NCBI GenBank assembly: GCA_964538505.1 | Contig: CAZIDY010000002.1 | Location: forward strand, 137,919 to 201,918 | DNA from: Zeimonas sp964538505 | GTDB taxonomy: Bacteria; Pseudomonadota; Gammaproteobacteria; Burkholderiales; Burkholderiaceae_E | DNA: 64,000 nucleotides | Reading direction: 5' to 3' | Part shown: piece by piece, positions 25,540-34,206 of the stretch | Numbering within the stretch: position 1 is the stretch's first letter | Layout: each line of letters opens with the position of its first letter | Program-made: the position numbers and the translations under genes | The notes under the pieces: generated by a model | Databases searched by the model: none | What the model saw: the letters and a program-made list of their open reading frames with translations, nothing else | Told to the model about the DNA's origin: nothing

Positions 25540-26593
25540 GGAGCGTCTCGATGAGCCAGTCGGCGAGGCCGGGCGCGAGCACCGCGCTCACCTCGAGGAA
25601 CCAGCAGCGCTCGTCGGCCCAGGCCGCGCATTTTACGGCGTCCTTCTCGGTCATCACGATCCACGGTGCATCGATCGCCTGCAGCCGTTCGGCATCGATC
25701 GCCGCGTGATCGGGCAATGCGATCTCCTGCGCCTGCACGCCGAGCGTGCGCAGCGTGTCGAAGAAGCGCTGTGGTGCGCCGGTTGCGGCGATGGCGACGA
25801 CCTCCGCGTTGGCGAGCCGCGATGCGAATTCGCTCGCCGGCACCGGCGTCGCATGACCGTCGAGTGCGACGAAACGAAGCGGCTCGACCCGGAAGCGGAA
25901 GGTGCGATCGTGTCCGATCGGCGGGCGTGCCTCGCCATTCAATGCGATGGCATCCATCGAAGCGGCCTGCATGAGCGGGGCGCGCAGGGGTCCGGCCGGC
26001 AGGCAGCGTGCGTTGCCCGCGCCGCGTTCGTCGAAGACCGCGATTTCGACGCTGCGCGCGAGCTGCCGGTGCTGCAGTCCGTCGTCGCTGACGACGACGT
26101 CGATCTCCGGGTGCGCAGCGAGCAGCGTGCGCACCGCCTCGGCTCGTTCGCGGGCGGCGGCTACCGGCCGGCCGGTGCGCCGCGCGAGCAACACCGGCTC
26201 GTCGCCCTGCTCGAGCGCGTCGTCGTCGGGCCGGACCAGTCGCGCATCGGCGCGCGCCGCACCGTATCCGCTGGTGACGACGCCCGGACTCCAGCCGCGC
26301 GTGGCCAGTGCGTCGACCAGCGCGGCGACGAGCGGCGTCTTGCCCGCGCCGCCGGCGATGAGGTTGCCGACGACGACAACCGGCACCGCAGGGGGGGGAA
26401 GCCGGGCGATCTGCGCCCGTGCACGGGTCGCGACATGGGCAGTCAGCAGCGCGAGCGGCGCAAGCGCGAGCTGCATGGCACGCTGTGCGAGCGTGGGCGA
26501 ACGTGCGTACCAGAGCGCGTGCAGCGCCGGTTCGAGCGAGGGGCGCAGGCGGTCGACGAGGCGGGCCGGTGATCGCCCGGAGTCCCGGTACAC
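25457..26593 (-). CDS. lpxK: tetraacyldisaccharide 4'-kinase
   Basis: Phosphorylates the 4' position of the lipid A precursor at the inner membrane. The 378-residue protein has an N-terminal membrane-associated helix (LAPLALLTAHVA), Walker A GNLIAGGAGKTPLV (near 77), DDGLQHRQL with the catalytic Asp, and MTEKDAVKCAAW near the end. The last ~28 residues (from LHGRTPARNPRL) are encoded within the out-of-frame trm112 gene and look non-family. It follows exbD by 6 nt and belongs to the envelope operon. Confidence 0.93.
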   Translation of the reverse strand: MYRDSGRSPARLVDRLRPSLEPALHALWYARSPTLAQRAMQLALAPLALLTAHVATRARAQIARLPPPAVPVVVVGNLIAGGAGKTPLVAALVDALATRGWSPGVVTSGYGAARADARLVRPDDDALEQGDEPVLLARRTGRPVAAARERAEAVRTLLAAHPEIDVVVSDDGLQHRQLARSVEIAVFDERGAGNARCLPAGPLRAPLMQAASMDAIALNGEARPPIGHDRTFRFRVEPLRFVALDGHATPVPASEFASRLANAEVVAIAATGAPQRFFDTLRTLGVQAQEIALPDHAAIDAERLQAIDAPWIVMTEKDAVKCAAWADERCWFLEVSAVLAPGLADWLIETLHGRTPARNPRLPAVQGPAEATAGRPLG

Positions 26594-26599
26594 GCCCCG

Positions 26600-27046
26600 C
26601 TATCGCACGCTGCGCGGCGAGCCGGCCGCAGCGTCGGCCTGTGCGGCGAAGGTGACTTTCGCGACACCCGCCTCGCGGGCGGCGGCGAGAACCGAGATGA
26701 CGTCCTGGTGTTTCGCGCCGGCGTCGGCGTGCACGACGAGCACCGGGTCCTTGCGCTCGGAAGCGACGCGGCGCAGCTCGGCCGGCAGGCCTTCGCGCGC
26801 CACGGCCTGCGCCCCGTTCTCGCTGAGGATCCGGTACTGCCCGTCGGAGGAGACGCCGACGTCGATCTCGCTGGGGCGCTCGGTGGCCGTCTCCCCGGTG
26901 GCGCTCGGCAGGTCGACCTGCAGTTCGGTGAACTTCGAGTAGGTCGTCGTGACCATCAGGAAGATCAGCACGACCAGCAGGACGTCGATCAGCGGGACGA
27001 AGTTGATCTCCGGCTCGTCGCGCCGGATGCCGCGGCGAAAGTTCAT
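26600..27046 (-). CDS. exbD: ExbD/TolR-family biopolymer transport protein
   Basis: A 148-residue inner-membrane protein with one N-terminal helix (VPLIDVLLVVLIFLMVT, residues about 17-33) whose Asp is the proton-carrying residue, and a periplasmic domain. With ExbB it forms the proton-driven motor that energises TonB or Tol-type partners. ATG at 27046 overlaps the exbB stop (ATGA). No tonB gene lies next to the pair, as usual for the lpxK-linked exbBD of betaproteobacteria, where the partner is uncertain. Confidence 0.93.
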   Translation of the reverse strand: MNFRRGIRRDEPEINFVPLIDVLLVVLIFLMVTTTYSKFTELQVDLPSATGETATERPSEIDVGVSSDGQYRILSENGAQAVAREGLPAELRRVASERKDPVLVVHADAGAKHQDVISVLAAAREAGVAKVTFAAQADAAAGSPRSVR

Positions 27047-27648
27047 CGCTGCGCCGCGCGCAGGTGGTCGACCAGCCGCAGCGACTGCTGCTCCATCTCG
27101 ACGAGGAAGGCGTCGACGCGCGCGCGGAAATGCCGGTAGGCGATCATCGCGGGAATCGCGATCAGGATGCCGAGCGCCGTGTTGTACAGCGCCACGGAGA
27201 TGCCGTGCGCAAGCTGCTGCGGATTCGTTCCGCTCGGCGTCTGCGCGCCGAAGATCTCGATCATGCCGACGACGGTGCCGAACAGGCCCATCAGCGGTGC
27301 GACGGCGGCGATGGTGCCGAGCGCCGACAGGTAGCGTTCGAGGTGGTGGGCCACCGCCCGTCCGGTCTCCTCCATCGCTTCCTTCATCAGCTCGCGCCCG
27401 GCGCCCTCGTGGCGCAGCCCGCTCGCGAGCACTCGTCCGAGGGGCGAGTTGACGGCGAGGCGGTTCAGCATGTCGGGCGTGATCGACTGCGTGCGGCGCA
27501 GGCCGAGCACTTCGTCGAGCAGGCCCGGCGGCAGCACCTTCGCCGGCTTCAGGGACAGGAAACGCTCGATGATCAACGCGACGGCGGCGATCGAGGCGAC
27601 AATGAGAAACCAAATGGGCCAGCCGGCCGCCTGGATCAGGGACAGCAA
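27043..27648 (-). CDS. exbB: MotA/TolQ/ExbB proton channel protein
   Basis: The longer frame upstream is not conserved-looking; TTG at 27648, 7 nt after GGAGAAA, gives 201 residues starting with LSLIQAAGWPIWFLIVAS. Three helices are visible: about 10-28, 108-135 (APLMGLFGTVVGMIEIF) and 150-172 (ALYNTALGILIAIPAMIAY). These match the MotA/TolQ/ExbB family, where they form the pentamer around ExbD. It is the first gene of exbB-exbD-lpxK-trm112-kdsB-adk. Promoter elements should be in the 354-bp divergent gap to xseA. Confidence 0.9.
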   Translation of the reverse strand: MLSLIQAAGWPIWFLIVASIAAVALIIERFLSLKPAKVLPPGLLDEVLGLRRTQSITPDMLNRLAVNSPLGRVLASGLRHEGAGRELMKEAMEETGRAVAHHLERYLSALGTIAAVAPLMGLFGTVVGMIEIFGAQTPSGTNPQQLAHGISVALYNTALGILIAIPAMIAYRHFRARVDAFLVEMEQQSLRLVDHLRAAQR

Positions 27649-28002
27649 AACGTTTCTCCGGGTACCGATCAAGCCGAAAGGCACGCAATTGTCGGTTTTT
27701 TTTCCACTGCGCATCAAGTGGAACCGTCGGACGGCGGCCGATGCGTCGGGGGCGGACGGTGTGAAGGACGCCTGCACAGGCTTTCGCAGGCGCTCTGCCT
27801 GGGGACAACTCTGTGAACAACGTACCTTGGCGCGGGACTGGGCGCGCGAATTCAACTGACGTGCCTGTATGCGTTCCTGTGCGTTAAACGAAATGTCAAG
27901 GCAAATCAATCAGTTGACGGGCACTGTTCCGTTGTGGCAGGGGCGTGCAGCAATAAATTCGATCGGGCGCAGTGTGTGGATAGCTTTGCGCCGGAGAGCC
28001 GC
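27649..28002. other. divergent intergenic region exbB / xseA
   Basis: 354 bp without a credible gene, and more AT-rich than its surroundings near 27690 (a run of eight T) and 27880-27960. It must hold promoters for the exbB operon and xseA. A TTGACG near 27913 could be a -35 element for xseA but no matching -10 was found. No clear Fur box was recognised. Confidence 0.4.
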
Positions 28003-29415
28003 ATGAACGCTCGTTTTGCGAGCGCAAACGAAGCAACGGTGCGGGAAATCCTGTCGGTTTCCCAACTGAACCGCGCCGTTGCTGGTTTGTTGCAGCGCAG
28101 CGTCCCGCCGGTGTGGGTGCGCGGCGAGATCTCCAACGCGACGCGCGCGGCCAGCGGACACTGGTACTTCACGCTGAAGGACGCCGATGCGCAGGTGCGT
28201 GCGGTGATGTTCCGCGGACGCGCCCAGTACCTGAACTTCGTTCCGCGCAACGGCGATCGGGTCGAGGCACGCGCGATGGTGACGCTGTACGAGCCACGCG
28301 GCGACTTCCAGCTGACGATCGAGGCGATGCGTCCGGCCGGCGCCGGTGACCTGTTCCAGCGCTTCCTGAAGCTGAAGGAGAAACTGCAGGCCGAAGGTCT
28401 GTTCGACGCCGCGCGCAAGCGGCCGCTGCCGGCGTTCCCGCGGATGGTCGGCGTCGTCACGTCGCCGCGGGCGGCGGCGCTGCGCGACGTGCTCACGACG
28501 CTGCAACGGCGTGCGCCGGGGGTCGGCGTCATCGTCTACCCGGCGCTCGTGCAGGGGGACGATGCGCCGGCGGCGCTGGTTGCCGCGTTGCGGGCCGCGT
28601 CGCACCGGCGCGAATGCGATGTGCTGCTGCTGGTGAGGGGCGGCGGCTCGATCGAGGATCTGTGGGCCTTCAACGACGAGACGCTCGCCCGGGCGATCGC
28701 TGCATCGCCGGTCCCGGTGGTGAGCGGTGTCGGCCACGAGACCGACTTCACGATCGCCGATTTCGTCGCCGACGAACGTGCGCCCACGCCCACCGGCGCG
28801 GCCGCGCGCGTCGTGCCCGATCGACGCGAGCTCGCCGAACGCGTGCTGCGCGCGGCTGCACGCGTAGAGCGCGCCTGGGAGCGCCGGATCGAGGCGATCG
28901 AGCAGCGCCTCGACACCGCCGCGCGGCTGCTGCGCTCACCGTCGGCGCAATGGCAGGCGCGCTCGCATCGGCTGCATGCGCTGTCGCAGCGAATCGTCGC
29001 CTTCGGCCGGCTTTCGCTGCAGCAGCGTGCGATGCGGATCGATCGCCTGTGCGCAGCCGTACGTGCGCCGCGCACCGAGCTCGCAGCTCAGCGCCTCGCG
29101 CATGCGGCGCGCGCGCTGCATCGCGCAACGACGCTGCATCTCGCGCGTCTCGACGAGCGCATGGCGCGAGGCGCTTCGGCGCTCGAACTCGTCAGCCCGC
29201 GCGCGGTGCTCGAGCGTGGCTACGCGATCGTGCACGACGCGCGCGGACATGTCGTCGCATCGGTCGAGCGGGTTGCCGTCGAAGACCGGCTGCGCGTGAC
29301 GCTCGTCGATGGTCGCGTCGACGTTGCGGTTCGGCAGGTGGAGCGAGCCGCGCAGGAAGCGGTCGATGAGCGTCGCGAGCCGGTTGACGAGCGTCGCAAG
29401 CGACGGGACAGCTGA
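28003..29415 (+). CDS. xseA: exodeoxyribonuclease VII large subunit
   Basis: Large catalytic subunit of the single-strand DNA exonuclease involved in repair. ATG at 28003, after GGAGAG, gives 470 residues. The N-terminal OB fold shows VSQLNRAVAGLL and VWVRGEISNATRAASGHWYF; the catalytic region has VGVVTSPRAAALRDVL, LLVRGGGSIEDLWAFNDE and GHETDFTIADFVAD. A long arginine-rich coiled coil follows (about 285-400), and SPRAVLERGYAIV marks the C-terminus. xseB, the small subunit, is not adjacent. Confidence 0.96.
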   Translation: MNARFASANEATVREILSVSQLNRAVAGLLQRSVPPVWVRGEISNATRAASGHWYFTLKDADAQVRAVMFRGRAQYLNFVPRNGDRVEARAMVTLYEPRGDFQLTIEAMRPAGAGDLFQRFLKLKEKLQAEGLFDAARKRPLPAFPRMVGVVTSPRAAALRDVLTTLQRRAPGVGVIVYPALVQGDDAPAALVAALRAASHRRECDVLLLVRGGGSIEDLWAFNDETLARAIAASPVPVVSGVGHETDFTIADFVADERAPTPTGAAARVVPDRRELAERVLRAAARVERAWERRIEAIEQRLDTAARLLRSPSAQWQARSHRLHALSQRIVAFGRLSLQQRAMRIDRLCAAVRAPRTELAAQRLAHAARALHRATTLHLARLDERMARGASALELVSPRAVLERGYAIVHDARGHVVASVERVAVEDRLRVTLVDGRVDVAVRQVERAAQEAVDERREPVDERRKRRDS

Positions 29416-29525
29416 AAGAGCCCGGTGCCGGCGTGCCGGTCGTGCGGCTACTGCGCCATCGGCCTAGAATCGGCGATCAAGTGTCGCGCGGCTGCGCGAT
29501 CCGGCCAACTACAAGGAGAACACGC

Positions 29526-30107
29526 ATGGAGCACAAGCTGCCCCCTCTTCCCTACGCGATGGACGCGCTCGCGCCGCACGTCTCGAAGGAGACGCTCGAG
29601 TACCACTACGGCAAGCATCACCAGGCGTATGTCACGAACCTGAACAACCTGATCAAGGGCACCGAGTTCGAGAACATGAGTCTCGAGGACATCGTCCGGA
29701 AGTCGTCGGGCGGTGTCTTCAACAACTCGGCGCAGGTGTGGAACCACACGTTCTTCTGGTCGTGCATGAAGCCGGGCGGTGGCGGCCAGCCGTCGGGTGC
29801 GCTCGCCGACGCCATCACGAAGAAGTGGGGTTCGTTCGATGCATTCCGCGAGGCCTTCAGCAAGAGCGCGGTCGGCAACTTCGGCTCGGGCTGGACGTGG
29901 CTCGTGAAGAAGGGCGACGGCTCGGTCGACATCGTCAACACGAGCAACGCCGGAACGCCGGTCACCACGAGCGACCACCCGCTGCTGACGATCGACGTCT
30001 GGGAGCACGCGTACTACATCGACTATCGCAATGCGCGCCCGAAGTTCGTCGAGACCTTCCTCGCCAGCCTCGCGAACTGGGATTTCGCCGCGAAGAACTT
30101 CGGCTGA
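29526..30107 (+). CDS. sodB: iron superoxide dismutase
   Basis: A 193-residue Fe/Mn-family SOD that dismutates superoxide in the cytoplasm. ATG at 29526 follows AAGGAG. Metal ligands are visible: His in YHYGKHHQAYV (near 27), His in NHTFFWSCMKP (near 74), Asp and His in TIDVWEHAYYID (near 157-161). The residues GGGGQP and the Gln-free SAVGNFGSGWTWL pattern with FNNSAQVWNH favour the iron type. A TAGAAT at about 29465 may be its -10 element. A strong hairpin follows the stop. Confidence 0.95.
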   Translation: MEHKLPPLPYAMDALAPHVSKETLEYHYGKHHQAYVTNLNNLIKGTEFENMSLEDIVRKSSGGVFNNSAQVWNHTFFWSCMKPGGGGQPSGALADAITKKWGSFDAFREAFSKSAVGNFGSGWTWLVKKGDGSVDIVNTSNAGTPVTTSDHPLLTIDVWEHAYYIDYRNARPKFVETFLASLANWDFAAKNFG

Positions 30108-30120
30108 TCGCCGGATCTCC

Positions 30121-30155
30121 GTGCCTGTGGCAGCATTCCCGGCTGCCGCGGGCAC
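30121..30155 (+). terminator. hairpin downstream of sodB
   Basis: Arms GTGCCTGTGGCAGC (30121-30134) and GCTGCCGCGGGCAC (30142-30155) pair over 14 bp, counting two G-U or mismatched positions, with a 7-nt loop. It begins 13 nt after the sodB stop. No U-run follows, so termination efficiency is uncertain. Confidence 0.55.
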
Positions 30156-30206
30156 GTACCTTGCCTGCCTCGTTCCCCTGCAATTCCAACAACAGGAGCG
30201 GTGACC

Positions 30207-30461
30207 ATGAGCTGGCTCTGGACTTTGATCATCGGGTTGATCGTCGGTGCCGTCGCGAAGTTCGTGATGCCCGGCAGGCAGGGGGGCGGGATCATCATCA
30301 CGATCATCCTCGGTATCGTCGGCGCCTTCGTCGCCACGTGGATCGGTCAGGCGGTCGGCTGGTATCGGCCCGGTGAGAACGCGGGCTTCATCATGTCGGT
30401 GATCGGTGCGCTGGTCGTGCTGTGGATCTACGGGCTCGTCACCAAGCGGCGCGGAGCCTGA
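30207..30461 (+). CDS. GlsB/YeaQ/YmgE-family stress membrane protein
   Basis: An 84-residue inner-membrane protein with three hydrophobic segments: LWTLIIGLIVGAVAKFVMPG (2-22), GIIITIILGIVGAFVATWIG (about 29-48) and FIMSVIGALVVLWIYGL near the end. The Gly-rich spacing is characteristic of the family once called transglycosylase-associated. Members are induced by envelope or acid stress, without a known activity. ATG at 30207 is 8 nt after AGGAG; a GTG two codons earlier is an alternative. Confidence 0.88.
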   Translation: MSWLWTLIIGLIVGAVAKFVMPGRQGGGIIITIILGIVGAFVATWIGQAVGWYRPGENAGFIMSVIGALVVLWIYGLVTKRRGA

Positions 30462-30482
30462 GCGGCGCTCATGAACGCGCCG

Positions 30483-30962
30483 TCAACGCGGCCCGGTGAC
30501 GCCGGGCGGCAACATCAGGCGCGCGCCTTCCTGTAGCCCGCGTTTCGCGAACCACCCCTGCTCCATCTCGAGCGCGAAACGCACGGGTTGCTTCGGGCAG
30601 TGGCTGTCGTCGCTGCGCGGCGCCATCTGCGCGATGTTGACGATGCTTCCGTCGTCGTCGAGGAACGCGATCGACAGCGGCAGCGGCGTATTGCGCATCC
30701 AGAAGCAGTGCACCGCCTTCTGCTCGAAGACGAAGAGCATCCCTTCGTTTGGCCCGAGCGATTCGCGGCCCATCAGGCCGAGCATGCGGGTTCCGACGGT
30801 GTCGGCGAGCTCCGCGCGAACGACGTGGATGCCGGCCTCGATGCGCACGGTGGGCAGCTTCGGCTGCGGGTATTGCTGCTGCGCAAGCGTGGGCTCGTGC
30901 GGCGCAAAGGCGGCGATCGCGCAGGCGATCGCGAGTACGAAGGCGGGGGCGAGCGTTCGCAT
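30483..30962 (-). CDS. DUF192-family secreted protein
   Basis: A 159-residue protein with a signal peptide (LAPAFVLAIACAIAAFA) and a DUF192 domain: VRAELADTVGTRMLGLMGRE, GMLFVFEQKAVHCFWMRNT, PLSIAFLDDDGSIVNIAQM and FALEMEQGWFAKRGLQEG. The Trp-Met-Arg-Asn and Glu residues are the conserved family marks. The function is unknown; it is predicted periplasmic. It is divergent from icd, an arrangement I know from betaproteobacterial genomes. Confidence 0.85.
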   Translation of the reverse strand: MRTLAPAFVLAIACAIAAFAPHEPTLAQQQYPQPKLPTVRIEAGIHVVRAELADTVGTRMLGLMGRESLGPNEGMLFVFEQKAVHCFWMRNTPLPLSIAFLDDDGSIVNIAQMAPRSDDSHCPKQPVRFALEMEQGWFAKRGLQEGARLMLPPGVTGPR

Positions 30963-31085
30963 TGCGCGATGGTGCCGCAAGTTGCGCTCGCGCGCGACGC
31001 TCGGGCCGGTGCGGCATAATCGGGAGGTTCGGTTGCCGGCCTTGCCGTCGGCGTTCACGGCTTCGACCCTCGAGGAACCCGCTTC

Positions 31086-32342
<1,257 letters not shown>

Positions 32343-32352
32343 GCACTGCGTT

Positions 32353-32793
32353 TCAGAGCGGCCCGCTGCGATCGAAGAGGTCCTCGACAAACACGTCCGG
32401 GTGCTGGGCTTCGAGCCCGAACGACGCCAGCACATCGGGCGGAAAGTCGCGTTCGTTGAATGTCACGATCACACTGGCGTGGCAGCGGATCGCGGCGGCG
32501 AGGACGTGCCGGTCGTCTGGATCGGGAAGAGCCAGCCCGTCGATCAAGACTTCGTGCCCGGTCACCACTGCGTCAGGGATTGCCCGGTCCATCAAGTCCG
32601 AGGTGCGATCGAGTTGCTCGGCCGTGAGGTCAGGCCGATTCTTCAGCAGATTGCGCTTCCACTCGTCGTGAATCTGCGCACTCCAGCGCGCGCGGAAGCG
32701 CCCGGACAGGCCGAGCCATAGGAGGAAGTCGCGCAGCGGTGCGGGGTACAGCACACAGGCGTCGTAGATCGCGGTGAACGGCGAACTCCTCAT
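32353..32793 (-). CDS. PIN-domain toxin
   Basis: A 146-residue PIN-fold ribonuclease, probable toxin. The first acidic residue is in AIYDACVLYP (near 11), then DRAIPDAVVTGHE, and the metal-binding pair in PDPDDRHVLAAAI (near 93-97), followed by IVTFNERDFP, the typical last strand. It resembles the PIN_3 family more than classic VapC. Its ATG overlaps the stop of the upstream antitoxin gene by 4 nt, so the two are translationally coupled. Substrate RNA is unknown. Confidence 0.83.
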   Translation of the reverse strand: MRSSPFTAIYDACVLYPAPLRDFLLWLGLSGRFRARWSAQIHDEWKRNLLKNRPDLTAEQLDRTSDLMDRAIPDAVVTGHEVLIDGLALPDPDDRHVLAAAIRCHASVIVTFNERDFPPDVLASFGLEAQHPDVFVEDLFDRSGPL

Positions 32794-33215
32794 TCGTAAC
32801 CCAGCTGAAGCTCCTGGGCCTGTTTCGCCAGTTCTTCCATCGCTTGCTCGCTCGCTCGATCCTGTTCGGCCTTGAAGCGCATCAGGTCAGCGAACCGGAT
32901 ACGCCGGTGCTTGCCGGTCTTGTGGAAGGGCAGCGCACCCCCTTCCAGCAGCTTGACGAGGTGAGGGCGCGACACATTCAACATGTCGGCGGCTTCCTGT
33001 GTCGTCAGCTCGGCGTGGATCGGCACGACCTTGACCGCATTGCCCTCGGCAAGCTCGGACAGGATGTCGACCAGCAGGCGCAGCGCGGACGTGGGCAGCT
33101 CGACCTGGTGGGGCTGGTTCTTCGCGTCAAAGATCTGGATGCGCTGGGTCTCGAACTGCGTGCTCAGATAGGCAGCCAGCGCGCGTACGATTGCCGCGTC
33201 GGTGGAGGCCCGCAT
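32790..33215 (-). CDS. excisionase-type DNA-binding antitoxin
   Basis: A 141-residue protein with a MerR/excisionase-like helix-turn-helix near residues 70-115: LTTQEAADMLNVSRPHLVKL and GKHRRIRFADLMRFK. The C-terminal Glu/Gln-rich helix (EQAMEELAKQAQELQLGYE) probably wraps the toxin. The gene is first in the operon and overlaps the PIN gene by 4 nt, the usual order for an autoregulating antitoxin-toxin module. Its operator should lie just upstream, where a scar of another gene is found on the opposite strand. Confidence 0.82.
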   Translation of the reverse strand: MRASTDAAIVRALAAYLSTQFETQRIQIFDAKNQPHQVELPTSALRLLVDILSELAEGNAVKVVPIHAELTTQEAADMLNVSRPHLVKLLEGGALPFHKTGKHRRIRFADLMRFKAEQDRASEQAMEELAKQAQELQLGYE

Positions 33216-33327
33216 CGACGAGCTGGTCGCGACTTCGGTGCGCGTCGACCGCGACGATCCGCAGTGGCGGCGGAACGCGCAGGTGCGTGAGTGGATGCGC
33301 TACTGGCCCGGGGTGCTGTCGATCTGA
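33204..33327 (+). pseudogene. 3' remnant of an unrecognised gene
   Basis: A plus-strand frame ends at the TGA at 33325-33327 and reads IDELVATSVRVDRDDPQWRR then NAQVREWMRYWPGVLSI. Composition (Trp, Tyr, Asp pairs) looks like a genuine protein end rather than a shadow frame, but nothing upstream continues it: the antitoxin gene begins on the other strand. I read it as the tail of a gene cut by insertion of the toxin-antitoxin pair. The family was not recognised. Confidence 0.4.
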
Positions 33328-33344
33328 GCGCCGAAGATTTCAGT

Positions 33345-33365
33345 TAAGAACGAGACACATTCTTA
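33345..33365. promoter_or_regulatory. AT-rich dyad upstream of the GTPase operon
   Basis: TAAGAA and TTCTTA, separated by 9 nt, form a perfect 6-bp dyad in an AT-rich stretch unusual for this genome. The right half (ATTCTTATTT) resembles half of an iron-regulator site, but the match is weak. It may be an operator for the genes starting at 33550. Confidence 0.3.
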
Positions 33366-33406
33366 TTTAGTATTCCGGATCCTCGCCCACCATGACAGGA
33401 TCCTCG

Positions 33407-33517
33407 ATGAAGCTCGATGCCGGCGACCTGATCAGCCTCCAGAGTTACGCTGCCTGCCGGCCGAAGTTTCGCTCGCAGGATGGTTGCTCGGTTTCCGGGA
33501 AATCCGGGGTGGCATAG
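33407..33517 (+). pseudogene. 5' remnant of a DUF3501-like gene
   Basis: ATG at 33407 opens 36 codons of which the first 24 (MKLDAGDLISLQSYAACRP then KFRSQ) resemble the N-terminus of DUF3501 proteins, which typically begin with a similar LxSLExYAxxRPxFR pattern. The likeness stops near 33478 and a stop codon follows at 33515. It appears to be the front end of a truncated gene, left just upstream of the GTPase operon. Identification rests on memory of the family pattern. Confidence 0.4.
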
Positions 33518-33549
33518 TCGCTTTCTTGCCGACCGGCGAGGAGACCATC

Positions 33550-34194
33550 ATGAAAAGCTCGAAAGACGCGGTCGATACCTCAACACCGGCGGCTGCCGGA
33601 TACGAAGCGATCCCGATCCTGCCCAACGGTCCGGGTGCGGAGGCGGTCAGTGTCGACAAGATCCGCGACCTGCTGTTCGGCAACCAGATGCAGGACTACG
33701 ACCGTCGCTTCGCGAATCTCGAGGAGCGCTTCCTGCAGCGCCTGAAGGAGATCGAGTCGGAGAGCGCGCGCAGTCTTGCTGCCGCCGAGGCCAACGCGAA
33801 GAAGCAGGTCGACTCACTCGCCAGCCAGCTGCGCGAGGAGTCCGATGCGCGCGCGGACGCCGACCGGGAAACCGAGCGCAACCTGCGCGAGAGTACGCAG
33901 GCGCTCGAGAAGCGCGTGCGCCAGCTCACCGACCAGCTCGGCCAGCTCGAGCGCGAGCTCACCGATCGAATCACGCACACGGCGCAGACGCTGCGCGACG
34001 AGTCGCGCAAGCGCAACGACGACACGCGCGAAGGCTTCGAGCGCATGCTCGGCGAGCTGGGCAACGTCAAGACCGATCGCAACCTGCTCGCCGGGCTGTT
34101 CGCCGAGGTGGCGAAGTGCCTGAGCCACGAGGCCGCACCGAAGGTTGGCAACGGCAAGGGAATCGATCCGTCGCGCGTCTGGCATCCGAGCTGA
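33550..34194 (+). CDS. coiled-coil protein, first gene of GTPase/OmpA operon
   Basis: A 214-residue soluble protein; ATG at 33550 follows GAGGAG. After a 40-residue flexible start it contains FGNQMQDYDRRFANLEERFL and a continuous charged heptad-type coiled coil from about residue 45 to 175 (Glu, Arg, Gln and Leu-rich). The C-terminus reads LLAGLFAEVAKCLSHEA. No catalytic motif is seen. It is 12 nt upstream of the OmpA-family gene and probably serves as a scaffold or adaptor for that protein or the GTPase two genes on; this is inference from position only. Confidence 0.7.
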   Translation: MKSSKDAVDTSTPAAAGYEAIPILPNGPGAEAVSVDKIRDLLFGNQMQDYDRRFANLEERFLQRLKEIESESARSLAAAEANAKKQVDSLASQLREESDARADADRETERNLRESTQALEKRVRQLTDQLGQLERELTDRITHTAQTLRDESRKRNDDTREGFERMLGELGNVKTDRNLLAGLFAEVAKCLSHEAAPKVGNGKGIDPSRVWHPS

Positions 34195-34206
34195 CGCCCG
34201 CGCGCG

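Noticed and set aside
33345..33365. Confident Fur box
   Set aside because: Only one half resembles the consensus; kept only as an unassigned dyad.
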